Positions 1 to 12,275 of a DNA stretch of 64,000 nt are shown piece after piece (position 1 is the first letter of the stretch; every line of letters begins with the position of its first letter). The notes beneath the pieces are model-generated. The model saw only the letters and a program-made list of their open reading frames with translations, was not told the origin of the DNA and searched no databases. A program made the position numbers and the translations under genes. The DNA comes from Mermis nigrescens (taxonomy: Eukaryota; Nematoda; Enoplea; Mermithida; Mermithidae). Where the stretch lies: contig JAVLUZ010000154.1 in assembly GCA_036768485.1 (NCBI GenBank), positions 34,999,051 through 35,063,050 on the forward strand. The letters run 5' to 3'.

Positions 1-1682
1 GAAAATCGCAAAAAACGCACCTAAAAATAACCAATAACTGCAGGTTTTGCCAAAAATCAATTTCGGCTCGTGCATTTTTTGGAGCCATTTTTATACAATG
101 TTAAAATACTTCCTTGGACAAAGTGATATTAATTATATAGTTTTTCAGTATTTTTTTAGGGAATTTCAAAAAATTTTCGGCGCTTCGTGCAAAATATCGC
201 TAATATAATGCATTTAGATTGAAGCAGGGGCATTAAACACTCAAAAATCAATTTTTGTATAATCTAGGCATCTTTATGCAGATTTAAATATCTTTTGTAT
301 CTATTCATACTGTTTTTAAAAATTTTATGCAAAATAAGTACTATTTAATAACATTGCATTTTTTTGCCGTTCAAAGATGAAATTGACTTTGAATTTCTAA
401 GCACAGTAGTGCTTATAACAAGATCTAATTGACGTATTACAATGTCTGAGATATTTCTGACTTTGCAGTACAAGTTGTTTTAGCTTTCTCAGTCGAGTTT
501 TATGTGTAAATTTCATCAAAAGCTCATGAACTAATATTATCAACTAAATTCAGGCCGAATTATCACATTTAGGGCCACGATTTTCGTATTCGGCTAAGAT
601 TTTTGATAATGTACAGAATCTTTTCAGGACCGTCTTTGTACATGCGCAAAGATTTTTGGAGAGACAAAAATTGTAAAAAGGTGTAAAATTCTCGAAAATT
701 TTCGGCGCATCAGTAATTGTCTGTCCTATATATCTTTAAAATAGTAGAATTTGCATTTAGAATGGAAAAATGTTAAATATTCAGAAACACGGGAATTAGC
801 TACGATACACTACCAAAGGTCGAAAAACCCTGTTTTACCACACTAAATCGCTACTGTTCCAAACTATAATAGTACACAAAAATTTGCATGTACAAAATGT
901 TCAAAGACTTGGATACCATCTTTGTACATGTAAAAAGGTATCTTGCACAAAAAAACACTGTTTAGGACTGCATGCCGGTTGCAGGTCACACACTGGCGGT
1001 ATGTAAAAATGTGTATGTTTAAAAATGTATTTATATAAAATATCTACAAAAATTTGTCCGCTCATACAAAGACACTACTTAATTTACTGGTCCCCCATTT
1101 TGGGATTTCACCCTTCCCTCAACTCTGGATATTGGGAACTATGATCGGAAAGTACAGTGCAGTTTCCGTCATATTACCTGCCACACCAGAATTGGATGAC
1201 CGAAAAAGCGTGTTTAAACATGCATTACTGCAAAAGCGAGCACAACAATGGCTACAGTTCTGTCTTTACTTAGCTTATTTCGTTTGTTCGTTTATTTCTT
1301 CGACACTGTTTTCTTATTTATAGTAATAAAAGTTTTTAAGTGCTTGTTCAGCCATATTTTTTATTAACTTTTCCAAGTCTTCATCAACGGCAACTTGTTA
1401 AACTAAGTATGCTTTCATGCTGCTGACTCTATTCAATAAATCCTTAACACATTTAATCTACTATTATTGAAAATAAAAATGAATTGTTTGACATTCGATA
1501 AGTGCTTAATATTACGATTATTCTCTAGCTCATGTGCATACAAAATATTCTAAGAGTACTATTTATGGGTATAGGTGTACAAGCTTGACCCTCGGCATTA
1601 CCCTCGGCCTCGGCCTATGCAAGGATCGCCTCGGTCGAGGCCGAGGCCGAGGGTCCAAAAAGTACCCTCGGTCCGATCACTG
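1..1682. mobile_element. Right part of a hAT-like non-autonomous element (CAGTGATCGGACCGAGG family), left end outside window
   Basis: The right end at 1666-1682 is the reverse complement of CAGTGATCGGACCGAGG, the terminus also seen at 15270, 15950, 19264, 20055, 27514 and 29176. Just inside it lie (CCGAGG)-type GC-rich subterminal repeats. The body (about 1-1560) is an inverted copy of the sequence at about 15990-17690. The candidate right target duplication is CTTATCAG (1683-1690); its partner would lie left of the window. The 89-residue frame at 1054-1323 recurs in the other family copies and looks like repeat sequence, not a gene. Confidence 0.75.
576..960 (-). mobile_element. 385-bp hAT-like MITE (CACGG/CAGTG ends, GTACAAA-rich)
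   Basis: It starts CACGATTTT and ends CAAAAAAACACTG. The flanks TTTAGGGC (568-575) and TTTAGGAC (961-968) match at 7 of 8 positions, as expected of an aged hAT duplication. The same MITE sits at the same site in two other copies of the host element (16673-17061 and 19304-19692), so it inserted before the host family amplified. Confidence 0.72.
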
Positions 1683-1754
1683 CTTATCAGAATTCTATAG
1701 AAGATTCAAAGTATACATCAATCGCATTTGTTGAATCCATGTTTTCAGATAATA

Positions 1755-1905
1755 AGGGACAAGCCTGCTTTTCAGTAACCGGCAACCCGTTAGAATATTT
1801 TTTCCATTTTTCCCGCATTGTAAAAGGAATTTTGTTATTATTTTCTATTTTATTTTCTGCGATTCTATCAAATTAATTTTTGTGATTTCATCTCAGCGAG
1901 AAATT
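1755..1905. repeat. Dispersed repeat, second copy at 4065-4190
   Basis: The stretch running from 'TTCAGTAACCGGCAACCCG' through a T-rich block to 'TGCGATTCTATCAAATTAA' resembles 4065-4190 in order and content. Both copies lie near the 2121-3288 element. No coding potential or ends were recognised. Confidence 0.5.
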
Positions 1906-1924
1906 TGAGAATTTTGAGCCGAAA

Positions 1925-2112
1925 ATGTGCTAAAAATGCTTAAAAAGGCATACTTTTTATAATTTTTACGAAAAATTGACGATGCTGGGGGTTCGCGGCG
2001 CAGCCATTTTGCGAAAGGGGGTCAGATACTATTTTGGGGGTCAAACCCCCACCCAACGCCCCAAAAACACGTTTGGTGAAAACCCCAACCCCCCTCTCCC
2101 ACCTGATCATGT
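1925..2112. repeat. Repeat with 'GGGGGTC..GACCCCC'-type blocks
   Basis: The order 'GGGGGTTCGCGGCGCAGCC', 'TTTTGCGAAAGGGGGTCAG', 'GGGGGTCAAACCCCCACC' is repeated with changes at 35510-35645 and in inverted form at 40390-40560. No clean termini were found, so it is probably a MITE fragment. Confidence 0.5.
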
Positions 2113-2120
2113 ATGTCCAT

Positions 2121-3288
2121 TAGGGATGCAGCGGGTGCACATTTTTTGGAATAGCGGGTGCGGGTGTGGGTACCAAAATTTTGCTTTAGCGGGTGCGGGT
2201 GTCGCACCTTAAAAATAGCGGGTACGGGTGGCGGGTGGCGGGTTTAGCAGTGAGATATAGCATAATATAAATAGGGCTAAAAATGCTCCATTTCTTTGTC
2301 CGCTTAATGCAGTTATTTACTGTGTGCAAAATTCGTAGTAATCTTCAAGCTGATTGTCTTTTTCTTTGCAGACTACTCTCAATGAATTGAATTTGCAAAC
2401 TAAAGATAAGTAAATTGTCAATGATTGAACCATTGACCAATATGAATAATATATTTGCACTTTGCAGAATACAATGTTTAGACACTTGTTGTTGTCATTC
2501 TCTTCTAAAAAGGGTCTACGACGTTTTCGCGCCAGCAACTTAAAAATATTCTAACTACATTAATTTTGAAGCAATTTTTAAGTAAATTATATATTCAGAA
2601 TCGACGAGTATTCATTTGTGTACGACTGAAAAACTAGAAAATCCAGTGTATTTTTAGATGCGTTTAATTATCTCATTAAATTCAAAGATATTTTAAAAGT
2701 AATTTGTACCATCACATAGAGAATTGAATGAGCTTTCAGAATCTGTATTATACTTTAATCATAAATTAAATGTAAATAATTAATAATATTACAACGAGTA
2801 TGGCGCCAAAACGGCAGTGCCAAAACGTCCTACTTCGTCTTAAAAAAGCAATGTACAATACATTGCTGCATAATATCTCTACTCACGCTAGAGTGGTTGA
2901 ACTGATGCATGTAAAGACTGGCACCTAGACCCTTCTTTTTTTAAAAAGCATAATTCGCATAATTGGAATTAACCATAAGAGAGCTTGAACATGTATCTGC
3001 AGTCCAGAGGGTACCTAAAAATATGACTCATTACAAGTAGATGTTCGCTTTTCCAATTTGTACTGGTACGTTAGAACACACTGTTATACTTTTTGGTTTT
3101 TTCATTAACGTGCCACTGCCTCAGAATCGTTTTGTCTTTTCGTAAATTCTAATTATTATCCGCCACCCGCTGTTTTATCATAATATGTTTAGCGGGTGCG
3201 GGTAGCAAAAATTTCGGAATAGCGGGTGCGGGTTCGGGTACCAAAAAGAAGCGGGTAATAGCGGGTGCGGGTATCCGCTGCATCCCTA
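2121..3288. mobile_element. 1.17-kb hAT-like element with GCGGGTGCGGGT subterminal repeats
   Basis: The ends are perfect inverted repeats, TAGGGATGCAGCGG at 2121 and its complement ending at 3288. They are flanked by ATGTCCAT (2113-2120) and ATGTCCAC (3289-3296), 7 of 8 identical. Both ends carry short tandem arrays of GCGGGTGCGGGT (2128-2245 and 3160-3275) in opposite orientation. The interior has no recognisable transposase; a 73-codon minus-strand frame (2317-2538) is unassigned. Confidence 0.8.
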
Positions 3289-4449
3289 ATGTCCACCATC
3301 GACCTTGAACAAATTTTAAGTATTCTTGGATGCGGTATGGGTATGTGCATTTATTCGAAGCTAGCATACGACTGTGTTGTTCGTCTTCTGCGTAGCACTC
3401 TTAAGCGGATGTTTGGAAACGCATTTGAATGCTTTAATAGACGGCAACAGCAGTCGAATAAAACAACGAAAAGTAATTATTTTGTACCTGCGCTTTTCTT
3501 GAAACAATCTAGTTTGCTTCCTTAAATTTTGTTTTGGCTGACATTGCAATATGTGTCATTTCGCACTTTATTGTATGATGAGCCTAATTTTGCTGTTGAA
3601 TATGATATCGCCATTTATTTTTCCGTTAAGACATCATTACATATATACCTCTTGGACTACATACCTCTTGGCCTGCCGAAAATTCCTCTTCGAATCATTC
3701 TGGAATTAGCTTTCTATCGTCGGGGAAATCACAGTGTTTGATTTTACATTAAATATCGACCTCATCAGTTTCGTTCTTTCGAAAACACTCAGACAAAACT
3801 GATTACCTACAGTCTTTCAATGCGATTCGACGAAAATGCCGTTGTTTATAATTTAAGTTTTTTGGTCATTTCAATTGTGTTTTCCATGTCATTTTATGTT
3901 GCATGCTTTGTCACGGGGTTCTGAAGGTAATCAAACATAGTAATTCTGTAGATTATCTTGACACTTGTGAGTGAGTGCATTTACAAAACTCACAATGGTT
4001 ATACTTTAGCACCAACAATTCGCATTGAGAAAGAAAAACATATTCAATACGTATGGGAAAAACAAGATTGCTTCTCAGCAACCGTTAGCTAATTAGAAAG
4101 TTTTTTTCCATTTTCCTGCATTGTCTTGGCAGTTTTTCTATCATTTTTTATTTTATTTTATGCAATCTTGCTACCTACTTAGAAATTAAGTTTATGTAAA
4201 GTAAACATATAAATCTTAAAATTCAAGATAAACATGAAAAACGGATTAAAAAGAGCGGAAGGACGGCGCATCCCTATCGGCCAATATAGTTAAGATGATA
4301 AAAAATAAATATGTAATGATTTTTGCTTATTGTTAAGCATTGACAGTGCAAAAAAATTTTATACCAAAAACATATTTTTGTACGTGGCGGAGATGTGGCT
4401 CTTAAAGAGATTTCTTGGGCGGAAAGTTAGTAATTCAAGTAGTCGTATC

Positions 4450-4752
4450 CACACATGGGCTTGGGGTCTGGATTCCCAGAATCCGACGGACCCCCAATCG
4501 ATAGACCCTCCAGAATTGAATTTTCGGTGATATTTTTGGCATTTCTACTCCATCGGACCCCCCTGAATTTGGTTGCTGCCCATGTATGCAGGGGCGGATT
4601 TGGGGGGGCGGCCGCCCCCTCCCCCATTGGCCCAAAATAGTGCGCAAAATTAATGATTTTTGAGTGATTTTTGGTTTAAAACCGCCAATTTTTCCGCCCA
4701 AATCAGGGTTCCCCCTCCCTAGGAAAATCCTGGATCCGCCACTGCATGTATG
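4450..4752. mobile_element. hAT-like MITE (CAYAC-TGGGC family) interrupted by a second MITE
   Basis: The ends are CACACATGGGC (4450) and GCCCATGTATG, the latter split by the nested insertion. Flanks GTCGTATC (4442-4449) and GTCTTATC (4753-4760) match at 7 of 8 positions. The interior 'TCGATAGACCC...GAATTGAATTTT...TTTGGTTGCTGCC' is also seen near 29615-29720. Related ends occur at 39356, 42763, 42997 and 58059. Confidence 0.75.
4589..4744. mobile_element. 156-bp hAT-like MITE (CAGKGGCGGATC family)
   Basis: It starts CAGGGGCGGAT and ends ATCCGCCACTG. A perfect 8-bp duplication CATGTATG flanks it (4581-4588 and 4745-4752). The target lies inside the terminal inverted repeat of the surrounding MITE. 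The GGGGGCGGCCGCCCCC block inside the left end is shared with copies at 28200, 32473 and 47374. Confidence 0.88.
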
Positions 4753-4760
4753 GTCTTATC

Positions 4761-6635
4761 TTCAATCATAACGCTACAACGAATGGAGTTGTAGTAATTT
4801 CAGCTGCATCAAACTATCATTTTTGGTGTCTGCTCTTTCCTACAACAAAGTAGAAACATAATAAATTTCCCCATAAAAATCTAAATCGAATGATGTAAGG
4901 TCAAAATAACTATTTGACAGAAAAGTCGACACTGTTGAGCCAAAAAATTGTTGAAAATCTGGAATTTTTACAAATGTTTTCTGAAAAATCGGCTATTCTG
5001 CTGAACACTAGCTGCTATTCTGGGGGTCAGCAGAACCTCATTAAATGTCAGTATAATAATATTATTCATTCAAAACTTTCTCGTGGAAGTTCGTGAAATT
5101 GTTTGGAAACTGTGAATTGAGATAGTTTCTATGCTATTTCTGCATTTATACCAATTTTCAGGCTATTTTAGCTTAATAACTTCGGCTGATCTCCGAAACC
5201 TGGCTAATATCCCGAGATCGCTCCTAATAGCTCGCTTAAAATTAACTACCCGACAGCTTTCTTTGAATAATTCGTAATATTTGACGAAGTCTGAATTAAA
5301 TTTTTTGGCTTATTTTATATAATCTATAGAAAATTGAAGAACGATGCACTTTTATATAACATAAAGTAACCCAGTCAGCCCCGTGACGCGCACGATTATT
5401 CGCTTTGGTACTGCGTTTTCTCTAAAAAAAGTTTTACATTACTCGGATACTTTTCTACCTCTCGTGCCCAATTAGGATATTCTAATTTTAATGAGATAAT
5501 TTGATTTTTATTCTTTCTGCTAATTTTGAGAAGAAATGCGGAATGCGACAGGTAGATAGTATGCTAGTATGCTAGTATGCTCGAATCGAAGCGCTTTTCG
5601 ATTCGGGCCCATTGCGCTGAAGTTTGTCGGACTAAGTCGATAGTACAATTTGTTCTCCGCTAATTCACTTCGATTTTTTTATATTTTTTTTCTGTGGAAC
5701 GATAGACTTTCGACTTTTCCCGATCAACGGGAGTTGCTCAGCTTACTTTTTACGCCTCAGGGTTTTTTGCACGCGTGCAAAGGAAATAGCTTGGTCATTT
5801 GCGCCGTTGTCAGATGATCATTTGTAAGATTTATTTTTATCCATAGAAATTCTCACATAAAGACATTTAACTACTTTGAGGAGAAATTCATATAAAACAT
5901 AGAATTAGGCGCGAAAGGCGCAGCTGAAGTTGAAACACTGATTTTGACTAATTTTTCTTTTCTAAAAATTTCCGTACACATTTGCACGACCGGTCTTTCA
6001 TTTTCACAGTGCAAAAAAGTCATGTTGCGCTTTGATATATTTCCGTCTTTGGTTTATGTTATATTGGTATACCTTACCGTTTTGCGTGCTTTGATTTTTA
6101 TTTCGCTAGTGAAAAATTCAACGAATATGTTTATGAGTTATGATGGCCCACTGTATTATGTTGAGTTGAAGTTTGATTATCATGCATTTTCATAAGTATT
6201 TTTGTACAATCTGCTCCGAAAAATTATTATTTCACGTTTATATTTCAGGAACGGCCACTGCAATGCATTATGGCTACCTTTGTACTAAACACCCCGTGTA
6301 ATAACTAATAACTTGATTTCAGTCTAACGCAAATTTTATTCAAAGGTTGCCTGTCGAACTGGATTTGTACTGGATTACATTCTCTTTCTCCACTTACAGA
6401 GTATTTCTAGTTCAATTTTAGATAATTTTTTATCATGTATGCTCTTGGGTTATCTGGCGGACAAAAAAATTCGAATTTGGTTCATCTGTCGTTTATTGAC
6501 AATCGAGTACAGTACGAGTATAGGTGACTACTTGATTTTGACACTTTACATGATCGTCTTTTCAGTCGATGAGCTTCAGCTTAGCTTTGACATAACTTTG
6601 GGCATTAATTTTAATTTTTATCGACAGTAACCCGA
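4761..6635. other. Anonymous AT-rich sequence
   Basis: No gene, splice-consistent exon set or repeat ends could be supported. A short direct repeat ATGCTAGT occurs three times at about 5560-5578. Open frames at 4914-5096, 5944-6195 and 6439-6630 are AT-rich and lack recognisable domains. Confidence 0.5.
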
Positions 6636-6735
6636 TAGATGACGAAAATTATATCAGATCAATGCTATAATCGCGATCTGTCAGCTTATTGTCGGAGATA
6701 GTTTTTAAAACTTACACTCAAACTTGTTCGAAACG
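6636..6735. repeat. Partial copy of the TATAGTCTG MITE
   Basis: The order 'ATTATATCAGATC', 'TGCTATAATCGCGATCTG', 'AGCTTATTGTCGGAG' matches the interior of the MITEs at 8888-9034 and 57837-58004, but the terminal TATAGTCTG is missing here. Confidence 0.6.
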
Positions 6736-7754
6736 GACGATAGATCTGGTTTAATAGCATATGAGGCTGAAAAATTAGACATGCAAAAGTCTAGTCAACT
6801 TTAAAACTGATCAGCATTTGCTTTCCATTCGTAAAAAATGAATCCGCCTTCAGTCTTGTCGTGAACTGCATATGATTTCTCACTGAAAAAATACCATTAC
6901 ATCTTCATGTCGAGGGATGATTTTAACAGTACTCATTTCAAACTTCAATATTTTACATTGCAGGCTTCGTGTATCCCTTGATTTTTTATCTTACTACGAG
7001 CTCTTTCCATGTAATATATTCGCGTTTACGTTATTTGATTGTGTGCTTTAAAAGCTTGTCCTTCATTTAATAGCTGAGGTCTCAAAATGCAAGGAAGTTA
7101 GAAAGATGAGATTCGGTATTCTAGATGATGTACTTAAATTCGAGGTCTTGCCAATTATAATTAGTTTTTTGTGTCAACCCCTTACCTTGTCTTTTTAAGC
7201 ACACAAGTTGTACTTTTTAATGTCTAAATGCATTGGCAAATTTTGTTGTCTGCGACAAAGGTACTTGTTTGGTGTGTGTTGGATGAAGAATATTTCGAAA
7301 AGTGGGAAAAAATGAAAGTTACTATGACATAAAACGTGAAGTTTCGTCTGAATTGCGTTACTCGGTCAACTTAGTACAAATTAATCTGCTTAACTCTATT
7401 AGCCTATATGAATGCCTAAAAGTGATTCAAGTAAACCTTTTCTTTGAAAGCCGTTTTTTATTTGAAAAAGTCATTCACTCTTCTCAAACGAATAAGTTTC
7501 TGCCGTCATTATGGCTTACCTAACTTGCCTAAACCTACCTGATGCACACCAAACATTTTAGAATGAAGCATACTGCAAATAGCCACTTTTGAATACTATG
7601 TGTAACTCTAGTTTTATTTTGTCGCTGACTTAAACGAAATTGTTATTGTCATCGCTTAGCAGTAGATTTATATTTTTAGAATTAAATGCATCTAAAGTTG
7701 CGAATTAAATGCGAGAGTAATATAATGCCAGTCTATAGTCTCTGCTTCACATTG
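6736..7754. other. Anonymous AT-rich sequence
   Basis: Nothing was recognised on either strand. Frames such as 7302-7523 have no domain signature and no neighbouring exons in compatible phase. Confidence 0.45.
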
Positions 7755-8150
7755 CAGTGGCAGATCCAGGATTTCCTGGAAAGAGTGGAGCCTCAAATTT
7801 CCCTAAAATTGTCCGAAAACTTCGACGATTATGCCTAAAGTAGCGGCTTTTCGCCATCTTTTGATAAGCAGATTTATTCCTTACGCGATAAAAAATTCAA
7901 AAATTTCCCGTATTTTTCTTATGAAAAACTCGCAAAACTAATGCAAAAGTCGACACAAAGCGCCAGAAGATCTCGGGAAATCGTTGTAAGAACTAAAGAT
8001 ACCTACTCTTCTGACGTAATAGTAGTTTTTAGAGCAGCCAAGAAACTCAGTAAATGTCATACACTTGAAAAATCATGATAAGAATGGCTGAAATAAAAAA
8101 AATGCGCCTGAATATTTTTTGACGACAGGCGGTCGTTCCCCCCGCCCTCT
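7755..8150. mobile_element. Fragment of a CAGTGGCGGATC-family MITE
   Basis: The left end CAGTGGCAGATCCAGG is clear. The body (7900-8150, including 'GAAAAACTCGCAAAACTAAT' and 'TTTTTTGACGACAGG') parallels the complete element at 47374-47871. The right end is degraded and no target duplication could be assigned. Confidence 0.6.
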
Positions 8151-8400
8151 TTTACTATCCGAATTCTGAGTTCCCTATGGTGCCGCCTAAAATTCAATTT
8201 TGAGGCTCTTTCAGATTATCGAGGGGGTACAGTCAGCCTGAATTCCCTCGCCCATTGACCTGTTTGCATTTAATCGGCGTGAGTTTGCGGATTTAATAGC
8301 TGCGGAATGGAAGTGAATAGACCTACTGTCTCAAATCTGATTGCGATCTATTTTTTACTTCAGAGCATAAATTCCCTGAATCAAAAGTGCATAGCGTGTA

Positions 8401-8851
8401 TATAGTCTGTTTCATTTAACTTCGCGATTTTCTTTTAAATTTTCCGCAAGGATCGGGCCACAAAAAGGGTTTAGACTGCTGATGCAGCAATGTGGCTTAG
8501 CAATGGCGTATACGTCTCTTATGACACGTTATACTGTATAATATCATTTACCGTATTAGTTCAAAACACTTGTAATCGCTTTAAATTTCTTCAAAACCCT
8601 ACTTCTTTCGCGTTGATCGATGCACATATAGTCTGTTTCCTTTAACTGCGGTTTTCTTTTAAATTTTTCCGCAAAAATCAAGCTACAAAAGTGGTTTCAA
8701 ATTTTGATGCAGTAATGCGACTTAAAAATGACATACGTCTCCATATGACTCGATAAACTGCAGATTATAATCTTTACCGCACTAGTTTAAAACACTTTTG
8801 TAGTCACTTTAAGTTTTTTCAAAAACCTCAATGCTAATGAAACAGACTATA
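8401..8851. mobile_element. MITE with TATAGTCTGTTTCA inverted ends and internal tandem duplication
   Basis: It begins TATAGTCTGTTTCATTTAAC and ends ATGAAACAGACTATA. The interior is a diverged tandem duplication: 8401-8620 and 8628-8835 share 'TTTTCTTTTAAATTTTTCCGCAA' in pieces and the same 3' portion. TA dinucleotides bound both ends, so a Tc1/mariner-type TA target is possible. Related copies lie at 8888 and 57837, and isolated TATAGTCTGTTTCATTG motifs occur in the array at 11640-12275. Confidence 0.7.
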
Positions 8852-8887
8852 GGTAGCGAGCGAGTGGATATCGTAGGTCACTGAAAT

Positions 8888-9034
8888 TATAGTCTGTTTC
8901 ACATAACTTCGTGCATAAGTTCTAATAATTTTTATCGAGAAATTATATATCAGATCAGTGCTATAATCGCAATCTGCCAACTTATTGTCGGAGTTAGTTT
9001 TGTACATTTATGACCAAACTTGTGTGAAACACTA
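8888..9034. mobile_element. 147-bp MITE of the TATAGTCTG family
   Basis: It starts TATAGTCTGTTTCACAT and ends TGTGTGAAACACTA, with imperfect inverted termini. The whole length aligns with 57837-58004, including 'CATAACTTCGTGCATAA' and 'TGCTATAATCGCAATCTG'. Confidence 0.7.
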
Positions 9035-9789
9035 GATTTCCGACTTCCGGCGATTTTCAAGCAGTATTATAGGTTTAAAAACTAACTATATGTTCATTAG
9101 TCATACGGTCTTAGTTTTCTTCAGTAAATTTGAGTCAACGTAAGGCTTGCGTCAATTTTGGAATGTCGCCTAACATTGAAAATCGTAACGAAAGACGCAG
9201 TTTTAAGCGGAACGGGCTTTATGTGGCGGCTGGTAGGTATTTGTCTCAAATGCTCACTGTGTAAGATTCTTCAGGCAGACTACGCTGCTGTATCCATAAT
9301 TCAGTTCCAGCGGATTGTTGTCATTCTAAGTTTTAATAGTGCACATAGATTGATTTTATCTTAAAACAGGTATATGTTTTCACACGTCTTCAATTATTTA
9401 CGATTTACTGTATGTATCGCTTGATTAACTGTCAGATTTGCAGTCAGGTTGCCAACATGTCCGGTTTTGTCCGGTCGACGGTCATGTCCGGTTTTCGATG
9501 TCCGGTTTTTAAGCAGTTGGTCCGCTTTTTGTCCGGTTTTAAAATTTTGTCTGAATCAGGTTATTGTCATGCTGCATGTTCTTGTTTCACATTTGCTTAC
9601 TGTAGGAAGTAACCATACATACCACACACACTGGCTAGTGGCTAATCATCCGCTCCGCATACCTTCTCAATATCTGTTTTTCATCTACCATCGAGTAGGT
9701 CCTGAGTAACTGTCCAAAATTCTTTATACTGCCCCATCGAAAATTCATCGAATACTCAACTTCGCCAGCTTTTAAGTGCCCTACCGCCT

Positions 9790-10161
9790 ATGCCAACTGA
9801 CGTTGATTTAGATAGAGCCATATCTGAATACAACGTTCTTGTGAAGACTGAATGGAAGTCGGCGCTACAAAATGATCCAGCTATGTTTTGGGCCGAAGTC
9901 ATTGAAGATGATAACAGCAATGGAGTTCTTCCACGCTTTCAAAACATTACTTCATTTGCATTGTCTGCTTTAAGTCTTCCCTCTTCTAATGCTAGCGTTG
10001 AACGTGCTTTTTCTGTATTAAATTTACCGAAGACCAAACTACGAAATCGCTTAGATGTCAAAACTACTGATGCTTTATTTCGTGTTCGTTTTTTACTATG
10101 TTGGAAGGACGAGAATTGTTGCATCTTTACTGTTACTGATCCAATGCACAAATTATTTTAG
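9790..10161 (+). pseudogene. hAT transposase, C-terminal dimerisation domain fragment
   Basis: The 123-codon frame carries the classic hAT C-terminal signature: an FWAEV segment, then 'ITSFALSALSLPSSNASVER', the conserved S-x-A-x-V-E-R-x-F-S core (residues about 65-74), and KTKLRNRL. This alpha-helical region mediates transposase dimerisation. The upstream DDE/RNase H-like part and zinc-finger are absent from the element, which leaves only about 345 bp between its left end and this frame. It therefore cannot encode an active enzyme and is a deletion relic. Confidence 0.93.
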
Positions 10162-10459
10162 ACTACAATGTACGGTCGTAGCATTTGTGATGATGATATC
10201 GTATGCCTCTTGATGAATCCTTATCACTTTCTGATGAGGCCTTGCTTAATGTGCAAAATGCGTTTAATGTGATAGATAATTAAGTGCAATAGTTAATTTG
10301 AATAAATTTTAGCCACCTTGTTATTTATTAAGTGTATACATTGTTTGTCCGGTTTTGGGAAAATATTCGTTATTACTGATTTTCAATTTCTTACAAAACA
10401 GCCATTTTTCGGGTTTCTAATCATCGCGAGCATCGCTAGAAACCCAAAACTAGCCGCGG

Positions 10460-11135
10460 AAACCAGGTCTTGATATGCAAAATTAGCCTGATTTGCATAG
10501 TATGCAAATTAGGCTAATTTGCATATTGCAAAGCTTGATTCAGGGCATGTCTTGGGTTCATAGTGCTGCTCCTGATGATTAGAAGCCCAAAAAGCGTTGT
10601 TTGAGGCTTCAGATTGATGTCAGGGGATGATCTAAGCCTAAGCCAAAGATGGGGCAAAATTGCTTCGGCTCGCTCCACAATTTTCGCCCCATCTGACTCC
10701 GAGCTTACATCATCCCCGGCTTAATTTGAAGGCACATAACTAAGCCTAAGCATAAGCCAGTGCTAAGCTCAGCTTAATGATTAAGAAATCATGCTTGTTT
10801 ACACCACTCACTATTCTAATCCTCCAGTTCGTCGGGCCTTTGTCACAATTATCAATTAGCGTAGTGCGATTCGAGCATCAAGTTGAGTGAAATCAGTAGT
10901 AGTATAGATTTTCGGGCGCGGATAAAAACTCCGGAACGTTCTAGCTGCTAATCTGTTGACAAAATATGATATAGTTAAGGGGCAGCAGAATTCGTGGTAT
11001 TGGCCGAAATTGACGAATCCAAGGACTTTCTATATGGGTGATACTCGAATTCTCAAAGAATGTTTGCTGGCAAAAGCACACTCAAACTCGTGCTGGCCGA
11101 TCGATTGCCTGCCGCTTCTAATCACTGATACATGT
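10460..11135. repeat. Dispersed 680-bp repeat, copy 1 (partner 14306-14981)
   Basis: Long, closely similar segments are shared with 14306-14981, from 'AAACCAGG' to 'TGATACATGTGC'. It contains nested palindromes: 'TATGCAAATTAGG' arms around 10478-10535 and a 'GATGGGGCAAAA...TTTTCGCCCCATC' hairpin at about 10645-10690. No termini with target duplication were recognised. Confidence 0.8.
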
Positions 11136-11639
11136 GCCCACCACATAGCGATTCCTTACATATTCACCCGTCAGTTCGTACATTGTATAAACTTTAACAA
11201 AGCGCGCGGAGCATTGCATCTTCCTTTTATAGGTCATTTTTCCATTCATGCTAGAAAATTTAGCGCTGAATCAATTTGATTCGCTGTTGTCAGATTTTGC
11301 AGAGGTCTAAAAACAAAGTTTTGCGCTTTTTCCTACCAATCGCACATCAGCCTCTTAAATGTTGTCCAATCCCATCGTCGCCTGTAGTGAATATAGAAAG
11401 TAGTTCGATTTCTGTGATACAGTAATATTTGTGATTAGATAATTTTCATAAAGGAAGGTACTTGCTCAAATGCGTTAAGGCTTTACTAAGATCAGTAACA
11501 AGACCAAACTTGTGTTCAACAGATTTTTACTAATACCATATTCTATCATTTCTATAAGTACGTTCCTCACTAATGTTTATGTCCCTCCTACATCCATTAC
11601 CAATCATTTCGGATCATGGATTCGTCTCGTTTCATTGAA

Positions 11640-12275
11640 CTTTGAATGTCCCTTATTTATCCGGACAAACCTATTGGGGGTTGTAAATTACCTCCCTCAT
11701 AATTTTATGTAAATGTCCTTTAAACTAATGCGGTAAACGTGATATTCTACAGTATAATGAGTTACAAGGAGTCAAACACATCCGCCTAATGGTGTTATCA
11801 ATTACCTACTTCATGTTTATATGTAAATGTCCTTTAAACTTATGCTATTTAATTTATATTCTACAGTATAATGAGTTACAAGCAGTAAAACACATCCGCA
11901 TGCCTGTTTTTTATTCCATATAGTCTGTTTCATTGTACTTTGAATGTCCCACATTTACCACACACCTAATGGGGTATAATTACATGGTGTTATCATATTA
12001 CCTACTTCATGATTTTATGTAAATGTCCTTTAAACTTATGCTATTTACTTTACATTCTACAGTATAATGAGTTACAGGCAGTAAAAGCACATCCGCATGT
12101 CTGTTTTTTATTCCATATAGTCTGTTTCATTGTACTTTAGAACGTCCCACATTTACCCGCACCCACCTCATGGGGGTAAAAATTACCTACTTCCTGGTCC
12201 TTTACACTAATGCGGTAAACGTGATATGTTACAGTATAATGAGTTACGAAGAGTCAAACACATCCGCATGTCTCT
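11640..12275. repeat. Tandem repeat, about 3.5 units of roughly 190 bp
   Basis: Units share the order 'CTTTGAATGTCCCACATTTACC', spacer, 'ATGTAAATGTCCTTTAAACT', 'ACAGTATAATGAGTTACA', 'AAACACATCCGCATG' and 'TATAGTCTGTTTCATTG' in pieces. Copies run at about 11640-11780, 11810-11960, 11985-12130 and 12160-12275. Each junction holds the end motif of the TATAGTCTG MITEs, so the array probably grew from that element. Confidence 0.75.
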
